Shown here piece after piece: positions 14,358 through 21,122 of a stretch of DNA of 34,419 bases. The DNA lies in NCBI RefSeq assembly GCF_900100785.1, contig NZ_FNCP01000038.1:1-34419 (forward strand), read 5' to 3'. Source of the DNA: Desulfosporosinus hippei DSM 8344. Its GTDB lineage: Bacteria; Bacillota; Desulfitobacteriia; Desulfitobacteriales; Desulfitobacteriaceae. How positions within the stretch are numbered: position 1 is the stretch's first letter; the number at the start of each line of letters is the position of its first letter. Made by a program: the position numbers and the translations under genes. The notes beneath the pieces are model-generated. The model was given only the letters and a program-made list of their open reading frames with translations. It made no database searches and had not been told where the DNA came from.

Positions 14358-16763
14358 ATGAAAGTCAGTTTAGAATGGTTGCGCGAACTTGTGGATATAG
14401 ACCAGAGTGCAGTAGAGTTGGCGGAGACCCTAACCCGCGGCGGGATAGAAGTTGAAGATGTCGAGGACCTGAATAAAGGCTTCGAAAAAGTAGTCATTGG
14501 TGAGATTCTTAGTTTAACAAAGCATCCCGATGCAGATCGCTTGTTAGTTTGTGCAGTGAGTGTGGGTCATGAGGAAGTAACAATCGTGACCGGTGCCCAG
14601 AATTTGTTGACTGGCGACAGGATTCCTGTTGCCTTAATAGGAGCAAACTTACCGAATGGACTTTCGATTAAAAAATCCAAACTCAGAGGGGTTGTCTCCC
14701 TGGGCATGCTATGTTCCCGGGAAGAGCTGCTCCTTGATGACACTGTAGGACTGGATCGCAGTTCAGATGGAATCCTTATTTTGCCGTCCACTGCTCCCAT
14801 TGGGGAGAGCTTCGGTCACTATTTAGGACTGGATAACAGCGTCTTAGATTTAGAGCTTTATCCAAATCGCCCGGATTGCTTAGCTATGGTCAACGTAGCT
14901 CGTGAAGTAGCCTCTCTTACTCAGAAAAAACCTCATTTACCAAAGTGGGCAGATCAAAGCCAAGTCCTTTCCTTACCTGTAGCAACAGATCTGCGAATTA
15001 TCATCGAAGATCAAGATTTATGCTGGCGTTATGCCGGCTTAATGGTTGAGGATGTCCATATTGGGCCTTCACCCGAATGGATGCAGCGCAGACTCAAGGC
15101 TGCCGGTGTTCGACCCATTAACAATATAGTAGATATTACTAATTATGTAATGATGGAGATGGGGCAACCATTACACGCCTTTGATCGCGAGAAAATTAAG
15201 GGAAATGTTCATGTAAGAGTCGCACAACCCGAAGAAAAAATTGTTACCCTGGATAATGTGGAGCGTACCTTAAACCCCCATACATTAATTATTGCCGATG
15301 ACACTCAACCCTTAGCTGTGGCTGGAGTAATGGGCGGTTTAGACAGTGAAGTGACGGAGACGACAAAAAGCTTAATGATTGAATCTGCCCACTTCTCCCC
15401 CGTTAGTGTCCGTCGCACAAGCCGTCGCTTAGGCCTTAGATCTGAGGCTTCGAACCGTTTTGAAAAGGGCATCGATGTCTCTGGAAGCGTTGCCGCTCTG
15501 GGACGAGTATGTGATTTGCTCCAAGACTTAGGGGCGGGGCGACCGGTGGCCTTTGTGGATGAAGTCAAGCACATCCCACCTCGTCGGCAAGTTGCTTTAT
15601 CCACGGAACGTACCTCTACAGTCCTGGGAATTGAGCTTGCGGTTTCTGAAATTCACCAAGTACTTGAGGATTTAAACTTTGAGTATCAAGAAAATGATGG
15701 CTTATTTCGGGTTGAAATTCCGACCTATCGTTCAGATATAGAGATTGAAGAAGATCTTATGGAAGAAGTAGCTCGTCTGATTGGTTACGACCGGATTCCA
15801 ACGACTTTGCCTCAAGGGGATCAAACTCAGGGCAGGAGAACTCCTGAGCAAGAGTTCCGTCGGCGGATGCGAAAAGTATTGGCCCAGTCCGGGTTGGATG
15901 AAGTACTAACTTATACCTTCACTCGTGCAGAAGCAGATGCTCAATGGGGCAGTGCAAAGCATTCTATTCCCTTACTCAATCCCTTAAGAGAAGAACTCGG
16001 GGTGATGCGTACTTCCCTAATCCCAGGCCTGCTGGATGTGGCCGCTCGGAACGTGGCACGTCGTAACACGGATGTAAGTATTTTCGAGATAGGAAATACC
16101 TACTGGGGGGATGAACAGCCACTGAAGAAGCTCCCCAAGGAAGAATTGCGCGTAGCCGCTGTTGCCGTGGGGAAGAGCGACCGACATTGGTTCAACCAGT
16201 CAAGTAGTTATGATTTCTATTATCTTAAAGGCATCATGGAAGCAGTGGCCCATGAATTCGGGCTTAAACTGGAATATCGCCTGGCTGAGAATCAATCCTT
16301 ATTGCACCCCGGACGTTCAGCAGATATCTACTTACAGAATGAGTGTGTAGGCTTCTTAGGGGAAATCCATCCTTCCCTAGAAAAAGAGTGGGGACTTGAA
16401 CGAGCTGTGCTATTCGAATTAGAAATGGAGCCCTTGTTCAAGAAAACCAGACAAACCGTGCGTGCTCATTCCATTCCTCGTTTTCCTGCGATACAGAGAG
16501 ATTTAGCGGTTGTTGTGGGGGTTGAGACGTCAGCCGAAGCGGTCATGTCAAAAATCCGCAAACTCGGTGGAAATTTGCTGCAGCATGTAGAAATATTTGA
16601 TGTCTATACTGGTAAACCTATAGCAGAGGGTCATAAGAGTTTAGCCTTTACCCTGCGCTATCAGTCCTTAGAACGTACCTTAACTGATGAGGAAGTAAGT
16701 CTACTGAATTCGCGTATTTTAGAGGGAATTCAGCAGGATTTTGGAGCGGAACGGCGAAAATAG
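14358..16763 (+). CDS. pheT: Phenylalanine--tRNA ligase, beta subunit
   Basis: The 801-residue partner of PheS, of normal length. ATG at 14358 follows AAGGGGGAAAGG and starts MKVSLEWLRELVDID; the longer frame from 14310 overlaps pheS and is rejected. Domains in order: EMAP/tRNA-binding fold (about 40-150), B3/B4 editing domain (about 210-385) that removes Tyr-tRNA-Phe, B5 DNA-binding-like fold (about 405-475), a catalytic-like domain without activity, and the C-terminal FDX-ACB anticodon-binding domain (about 708-800). Confidence 0.97.
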   Translation: MKVSLEWLRELVDIDQSAVELAETLTRGGIEVEDVEDLNKGFEKVVIGEILSLTKHPDADRLLVCAVSVGHEEVTIVTGAQNLLTGDRIPVALIGANLPNGLSIKKSKLRGVVSLGMLCSREELLLDDTVGLDRSSDGILILPSTAPIGESFGHYLGLDNSVLDLELYPNRPDCLAMVNVAREVASLTQKKPHLPKWADQSQVLSLPVATDLRIIIEDQDLCWRYAGLMVEDVHIGPSPEWMQRRLKAAGVRPINNIVDITNYVMMEMGQPLHAFDREKIKGNVHVRVAQPEEKIVTLDNVERTLNPHTLIIADDTQPLAVAGVMGGLDSEVTETTKSLMIESAHFSPVSVRRTSRRLGLRSEASNRFEKGIDVSGSVAALGRVCDLLQDLGAGRPVAFVDEVKHIPPRRQVALSTERTSTVLGIELAVSEIHQVLEDLNFEYQENDGLFRVEIPTYRSDIEIEEDLMEEVARLIGYDRIPTTLPQGDQTQGRRTPEQEFRRRMRKVLAQSGLDEVLTYTFTRAEADAQWGSAKHSIPLLNPLREELGVMRTSLIPGLLDVAARNVARRNTDVSIFEIGNTYWGDEQPLKKLPKEELRVAAVAVGKSDRHWFNQSSSYDFYYLKGIMEAVAHEFGLKLEYRLAENQSLLHPGRSADIYLQNECVGFLGEIHPSLEKEWGLERAVLFELEMEPLFKKTRQTVRAHSIPRFPAIQRDLAVVVGVETSAEAVMSKIRKLGGNLLQHVEIFDVYTGKPIAEGHKSLAFTLRYQSLERTLTDEEVSLLNSRILEGIQQDFGAERRK

Positions 16764-16854
16764 AAAATAAACAGCTTAAACAGCTCATAGACGGCAAAGT
16801 GTCTCTGCAGTAGGTTAGCAAGAAGGGACGCGTACAAGAGAGCGAGGGGAAATC

Positions 16855-17112
16855 GTGGCACAGGAACCGGTTAAGATAACTGTTGAGATTTTTGGAGAAA
16901 AACATGTAGTCCGCGGTGAGGGAACAGCATCCTATATCCAAGGCTTAGCGCATGAAGTAGATAAGAAGATGCGTCTGATCGCTCAACGGTTGCCTCGCTT
17001 GAGTGTTCACCAGACTGCGGTCTTAACTGCGCTGAATTTTGCTGATGAACTTGCCAAGCTTAAAGAAGAGCAAGAAACTTTAATGCAGCTGCTTGGGGAG
17101 AAGACAGAGTAG
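16855..17112 (+). CDS. zapA: Cell division protein ZapA
   Basis: This 85-residue protein stabilises FtsZ bundles at the division septum. The N-terminal beta region (VKITVEIFGEKHVVRG) and C-terminal coiled coil (ALNFADELAKLKEEQETLMQLLGEK) are typical. GTG at 16855 follows GAGGGG by five bases. In Bacillus zapA also lies downstream of pheT and upstream of mutS2; here an unrelated ABC operon and a structured element separate it from mutS2. Confidence 0.9.
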   Translation: MAQEPVKITVEIFGEKHVVRGEGTASYIQGLAHEVDKKMRLIAQRLPRLSVHQTAVLTALNFADELAKLKEEQETLMQLLGEKTE

Positions 17113-17203
17113 CTCTGGCGGCTGAGGCGGGCACCATATGGGGTTGAAAACGGGTCGCTGGGGTCGGGCAGCATCTCCAACATCCTGCAAGACCAGCTAA
17201 TTC

Positions 17204-17223
17204 GTGCGAAGACAGTGTCTTCG
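17204..17223 (+). repeat. 20-bp hairpin repeat, copy 3
   Basis: Identical to the copies downstream of rplT, here without the preceding gttaac. Confidence 0.85.
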
Positions 17224-17690
17224 TCACTCAGCATTCCGAGGCTCGCCCACGCGCTTGCGCGGGAGCTTCGCCAAACCTCAGGGTAATACCTGAAGTGAAC
17301 CAGTGGCTACGCTTTCCCGCGCAAGCTTTGTGGGCCTTACCGCCTCTCCATGCGATGAGTTCACTCCTGTGGGAGAAGCTGCCCTTTTGGGTCTGACTGG
17401 GCTTTTTCGGGGTAGACCTCCATTCCCGCTGCTGGTGCACCAAGATGATGAAGAAGAATCCACGAAGCTCACCGTAGCCCCCCAAAAGTTTTGCTTCCAC
17501 TCCCAACAAACTGGCTGAAGGAGAGCTTGTCTGCTAAGCGGATGCGTCAGTGGAGCCGCGCTAAGGCGAGTGCCGACGGTTCGCGTCCCCGTAGCGCGCC
17601 GCAGGTTCACATGCAGAAATACCCAGAGGTTTGGACGCGCTCGCGAACCGTCCAGCGAGCCAGCGGCGGAACTCGCAGACGCGTGCAGAT

Positions 17691-17710
17691 CGAAGACACC
17701 GTCTTCGCAC
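17691..17710 (-). repeat. 20-bp hairpin repeat, copy 4 (inverted)
   Basis: Reverse complement reads GTGCGAAGACGGTGTCTTCG, one base different in the loop, and is preceded by gttaaccc as in copy 1. It faces copy 3 across about 470 bp. Confidence 0.85.
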
Positions 17711-17755
17711 GGGTTAACACTGCGGAAAAGCTCTCCGCCCTCAGAGCCCGACAGA

Positions 17756-17790
17756 AGAACCGTTCCCCTGTTTACCAGGGAGGTTCTTTC
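17756..17790 (+). terminator. Hairpin with T-run
   Basis: AGAACC (17756-17761)/GGTTCT (17782-17787) enclosing CCCTG/CAGGG, followed by ttc. A possible plus-strand terminator closing the structured element. Confidence 0.55.
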
Positions 17791-17801
17791 AGAGTAGAAG
17801 C

Positions 17802-17838
17802 AATAAAACCACGACCATTAATCGGTCGTGGTTTTATT
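17802..17838 (-). terminator. Bidirectional terminator, end of the ABC operon
   Basis: AATAAAACCACGACC (17802-17816) pairs with GGTCGTGGTTTTATT (17824-17838), 15 bp. A T-rich 3' arm on either strand fits termination of the minus-strand ATPase gene 22 bp away. Confidence 0.85.
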
Positions 17839-17859
17839 TACAGAGTGGAAGGAAAAAGC

Positions 17860-18654
17860 CTAGGCCAGAATCATACGATCTGTATTCATGTGCGCCCCAC
17901 TGGCTTTCTCGAACATTTGAAGCAAGTTGCTTATGGTCATATTATTTCGTTCTGTCCCTTTTATATCAAGGATTACGCGGCCTTCATGCATCATAATGGT
18001 TCGATTCCCAAAGGTAAGGGCATGGTCAAGATTGTGGGTAATCATTAAGGTAGTAAGATGCTCTTGTTCTGTGACATTACAGGTCAACTCTAAAACCTTT
18101 TCCGCAGTCTTAGGATCCAGGGCTGCGGTGTGCTCGTCGAGAAGCAATAATTTGGGTTTTTGTAAAGTTGCCATTAAGAGGGTTAAGGCTTGGCGCTGCC
18201 CTCCCGACAAGAGGCTTACTCGATGGGTCAATCGATTTTCGAGTCCTAAGCCCAGTTTCTCAAGTTTGGCGCGAAATATGTCTCTTTCTTTGGCACCGAT
18301 GGCCGGACGTAAGCGGCGAGTCTTTCCTCGCCGATAGGCCATAATGAGATTTTCTTCGATGGTCATTGAAGCTGCAGTACCGGATAAAGGATCTTGGAAA
18401 ACCCGACTGATCATGTCAGCCCGTTTATGGGCAGGAAGGCGCGTAATATCAGCATTTTCAATGGCTATTTTACCGGAATCAACAAAGAAATTCCCGGCAA
18501 TGGCATTTAAGAGTGTGGATTTTCCGGCTCCATTGCTGCCGATTACCGTAACAAAATCGTTGGGGAAGAGTTCCAGACTGAGCTTATTCAAAGCAATTTT
18601 TTGATTAATGGTTCCCAGGTTGAAGGTTTTCAATATCTCTCGAACATTTAACAT
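17860..18654 (-). CDS. ABC transporter ATP-binding protein (TrpZ-like)
   Basis: The ATPase of a three-gene importer, 264 residues. Walker A GSNGAGKS (39-46), signature LSGGQRQAL, Walker B LLLLDEHTAAL and the switch histidine in ITHN are present. ATG at 18654, after AAAGGAGG inside the end of the permease gene, is preferred to the upstream ATG at 18681, which precedes that site. Only one base separates it from the permease stop codon, so translation is probably coupled. Related ATPases occur with ABC_sub_bind lipoproteins such as the tryptophan system TrpXYZ, but the solute is not certain. Confidence 0.9.
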   Translation of the reverse strand: MLNVREILKTFNLGTINQKIALNKLSLELFPNDFVTVIGSNGAGKSTLLNAIAGNFFVDSGKIAIENADITRLPAHKRADMISRVFQDPLSGTAASMTIEENLIMAYRRGKTRRLRPAIGAKERDIFRAKLEKLGLGLENRLTHRVSLLSGGQRQALTLLMATLQKPKLLLLDEHTAALDPKTAEKVLELTCNVTEQEHLTTLMITHNLDHALTFGNRTIMMHEGRVILDIKGTERNNMTISNLLQMFEKASGAHMNTDRMILA

Positions 18655-18655
18655 A

Positions 18656-19558
18656 TTACTGAGCCTCCTTTCCCTGTACACCTTTGAGCAATGAGGAGAG
18701 ACTTCGGCGAATATTTGGTGAAACCAAAGCGATGATTACGATGAAAGCTGTAATTAATTTTAAGTCCGTGGCCTCTAAACCTAATTGTAAAACAACGGCA
18801 ATAATCACCCGATAGATAACTCCTCCGCAGATAACGGCGAGAATGGCTCGGCCGATAGAGGAAGTTCCAATTAATACTTCTCCAATAATAACTGAAGCCA
18901 AACCGGCAATAATCATCCCAATTCCCATACTGGCATCAGCAAACTGAACCTTCTGAGCTACATAGCTTCCAGCAAAGGCTACTAAACCATTGGATAAGGA
19001 TAAGCCAAGGATTTTCATAAGGTCTGTGTTTACACCCAGGCTGCGAATCATCAGTTCGTTGTCCCCTGTGGCTCGTAAGGCCAGACCTAATTCAGTTTGC
19101 AGGAAAAAGTAGATGACAGATCCTAAGCAGACAACGGATATTAAGCAGAGGACGAAGACACCGTACTCTTCCATAAAGGGCAACTTGGCAAAATCAGTGA
19201 AGACCGTTCGCGATCCCAGGAGTGAGATATTTGCTCTGCCCATGACGCGAAGATTGATTGAATAGAGGGCAGTCATGGTTAAAATTCCTGAAAGTAGTGG
19301 TGTAATTTTAAACTTGGTATGAAGTATTCCCGTAAATAACCCGGCAAGGGTTCCGGCAATAAACGCCATTCCAGTGGCTAACCATGGGTCAGTCCCTCCG
19401 ACGATCATTGATGTCGCTGTAGCGGCACCAAGGGTAAAACTCCCGTCTACAGACAAATCCGCATAATCAAGAATTCGATAGGTCAGATAAACACCTAATA
19501 CCATGATCGCATACATTAAACCCTGTTCCATTGTACCGAGAGCTATTTGTGAGAACAT
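18656..19558 (-). CDS. ABC transporter permease (branched-chain/TrpY-like)
   Basis: The 300-residue membrane protein has about eight to nine hydrophobic segments and an SVDGSFTLGAA motif near residue 36, characteristic of the BPD_transp_2 permeases that accompany ABC_sub_bind lipoproteins. It forms the membrane channel, probably as a homodimer. GGGGTG lies about ten bases before the ATG. It follows the binding-protein gene by 205 bp containing a stable hairpin, which may lower its expression relative to the binding protein. Confidence 0.9.
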   Translation of the reverse strand: MFSQIALGTMEQGLMYAIMVLGVYLTYRILDYADLSVDGSFTLGAATATSMIVGGTDPWLATGMAFIAGTLAGLFTGILHTKFKITPLLSGILTMTALYSINLRVMGRANISLLGSRTVFTDFAKLPFMEEYGVFVLCLISVVCLGSVIYFFLQTELGLALRATGDNELMIRSLGVNTDLMKILGLSLSNGLVAFAGSYVAQKVQFADASMGIGMIIAGLASVIIGEVLIGTSSIGRAILAVICGGVIYRVIIAVVLQLGLEATDLKLITAFIVIIALVSPNIRRSLSSLLKGVQGKEAQ

Positions 19559-19678
19559 ATTTCTTCAACACCCCAATTATATTTGCTGCGAATATGTGAA
19601 CTTGTTCAGCGTCTACTGAACCTGGATATTTCAATAAGGAGTAATAGAAAGACACATCCGTACCAAGCAAAGAATGAT

Positions 19679-19703
19679 GCTCCCACTTACAAGAAGTGGG
19701 AGC
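19679..19703 (-). other. Intra-operon hairpin
   Basis: GCTCCCACTT/AAGTGGGAGC, ten perfect pairs with a five-base loop, between the binding protein and permease genes. No T-run on the minus strand, so it is more likely an RNA processing or stabilising stem than a terminator. No gene is seen in the rest of 19559-19763. Confidence 0.6.
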
Positions 19704-19763
19704 GGCGGGACATATTTAACAAGAGGTTTTGTCAATTATCCGGACTTAAAAATATTCTAATGT

Positions 19764-20759
19764 CTATTTTACAATAACTGCTTTTTTCGCCATATCCTCA
19801 GGGACAGTTATCCCAAAGAGATCAATAGCTGATTGGTTGAGCACGGTATCAAAGTCCTTTTGGGCTTCAATAGGCATATCTTGTGGTTTCTCTCCTTTGA
19901 TAACTCGAAGAGCCATTTCCCCGGTTTGTTTGCCAAGGTTTTTGTAGTTAATTCCAATAGTAGCTAAAGCACCTTTATCTACCACGCTGCTCTCTCCGGA
20001 AATAATGGGGATTTTATTTTTGTGGGAAATCTGTACAACAGACTGGGCAGCTGAAACCACCATATTATCCGTAGGGACATAGATAGCATTAACTTTTCCA
20101 ATCAATGATTGGCTGGCTTGAAGTACATCTGCACTGGTAGTGACCGTTGCTTCCACGATCTCAAGGCCGAGTTCAGCAGCAACTTTCTTGGCAATGGCAA
20201 CTTGTACTTGTGAATTTACTTCTCCGGCATTATAGATGACCCCGACTTTTTTAACGCTAGGGATTAAAGTTTTCATTAGTTCAAACTGTTCCTTAATGGG
20301 GTTCATATCAGTTGTCCCGGTGACATTTTTTCCGGGTTTATCCATGCTGTTAACTAATTTTGCTTCAACCGGGTCAGTGACGGCTGTAATTAAGATGGGA
20401 ATACTTGTACTTGCACTGGCCATTGCTTGAGCTGAAGGGGTTGCGATAGCTAAGACAAGATCCAGTCCGGCGGAAGAGAATTTTTGGGTAATGGATTGGA
20501 GTATGGACTGATCCCCTTGGGCATTTTGATAGTCAACGGTTAAATTTTTTCCTTCTTCATAGCCGTTAGCTTTAAGAGTCTCCAGAAAACCTTGACGAGC
20601 GCTATCTAAAGCAGGGTGTTCAACGATTTGAACGATTCCGATCTTCAATGGCTTTTGCTCATCTTTGGCAGGGGTGCTTGTTCCTGATTTCGCGGCACCA
20701 CATCCAACTAAACTGAGTAACAACATTAAGCTCAAACCGAACGCAAGTAACTTTTTCAT
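19764..20759 (-). CDS. ABC transporter substrate-binding lipoprotein (TrpX-like)
   Basis: The 331-residue lipoprotein has a signal peptide with lipobox LVGC (cysteine 20), a short Ser/Thr/Lys linker and an ABC_sub_bind (PF04392-type) periplasmic-binding fold: IVQIVEHPALDSARQGF, AIATPSAQA and the PTDNMVVSAA segment are typical. It would capture the solute outside the membrane and deliver it to the permease. Members include the streptococcal tryptophan protein TrpX, but the family is broad. AGAGGAGG precedes the ATG. It is the first gene of the operon, behind a promoter and an attenuator-like leader. Confidence 0.9.
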   Translation of the reverse strand: MKKLLAFGLSLMLLLSLVGCGAAKSGTSTPAKDEQKPLKIGIVQIVEHPALDSARQGFLETLKANGYEEGKNLTVDYQNAQGDQSILQSITQKFSSAGLDLVLAIATPSAQAMASASTSIPILITAVTDPVEAKLVNSMDKPGKNVTGTTDMNPIKEQFELMKTLIPSVKKVGVIYNAGEVNSQVQVAIAKKVAAELGLEIVEATVTTSADVLQASQSLIGKVNAIYVPTDNMVVSAAQSVVQISHKNKIPIISGESSVVDKGALATIGINYKNLGKQTGEMALRVIKGEKPQDMPIEAQKDFDTVLNQSAIDLFGITVPEDMAKKAVIVK

Positions 20760-20790
20760 CTTTAAAGTACCTCCTCTTTAATTCTGGGCA

Positions 20791-20836
20791 TAAAAAAATA
20801 CACCTCCGCAGGAAGTGCCTTTCGCCCAACTCCTAC
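20791..20836 (-). promoter_or_regulatory. Attenuator-like leader of the ABC operon
   Basis: On the minus strand the about 105-nt leader contains a terminator CACTTCC-TGC-GGAGGTG (20817-20801) followed by tattttttt. The upstream segment GTAGGAGT (20836-20829) can instead pair with ACTTCCTGC (20816-20808), which would disrupt the terminator. This is the layout of a regulated attenuator. I do not recognise the sensing part as a known riboswitch or T-box. Confidence 0.6.
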
Positions 20837-20870
20837 CGTACTACAATTCTACCAATATTTAATTAACTCA

Positions 20871-20899
20871 ATCTTAAAGGATATGCCCTAGGGTGTCAA
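20871..20899 (-). promoter_or_regulatory. Promoter of the ABC operon
   Basis: On the minus strand TTGACA (20899-20894), 17-bp spacer, TAAGAT (20876-20871). Confidence 0.85.
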
Positions 20900-21015
20900 T
20901 AAGAAATTATTTCTACATTTATGGCTTGAATGAGTGACTTCAGGCAGAACAAAGAATAATTAACCCCTTATCAGACCCTCGCAATTGCGTTGAGGTTCTC
21001 TGAGTAAAGCCCTAA

Positions 21016-21045
21016 TTGTACAAATGAAAACTAAACAATTATAAT
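21016..21045 (+). promoter_or_regulatory. Promoter of the U32-mutS2 pair
   Basis: TTGTAC (21016-21021), 18-bp spacer, TATAAT (21040-21045), 78 bp before the U32 start codon and divergent from the ABC operon promoter. Confidence 0.65.
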
Positions 21046-21122
21046 AAAGTTGTTGCCCTATGGCCTGGAAGAGAATGGGCAGTATAAGCGATGTACTTTG
21101 TAGAAATAGGTGAAATAATCAC

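Larger units (their letters stand above)
17204..17710. other. G+C-rich structured element bounded by inverted repeats, function unknown
   Basis: About 500 bp, visibly richer in G+C than its neighbours, with open frames on both strands but no recognisable protein or ribosome binding site. The ends are inverted 20-bp hairpin repeats (17204-17223, 17691-17710). Inside are GCCCAC (17245-17250) plus GCTTGCGCGGG (17253-17263) pairing with CCCGCGCAAGC (17316-17326) plus GTGGGC (17330-17335), an inner TCAGG/CCTGA hairpin, GTGAACC (17295)/GGTTCAC (17604), and GACGGTTCGCG (17575-17585)/CGCGAACCGTC (17642-17652). It could encode a structured RNA or be a non-autonomous mobile repeat. The strand is unknown. 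Confidence 0.55.

Noticed and set aside
17228-18048. Protein-coding frames in the G+C-rich element
   Set aside because: Overlapping frames on both strands, no ribosome binding sites, no recognisable domains; strong inverted repeats explain the sequence better.
17927-18604. Plus-strand frames over the ABC ATPase gene
   Set aside because: Antisense shadows of a gene with complete ATPase motifs.
20791-20864. Known riboswitch or T-box before the ABC operon
   Set aside because: No gggtggnaccgcg T-box sequence and no conserved core that I can match to a riboswitch class.
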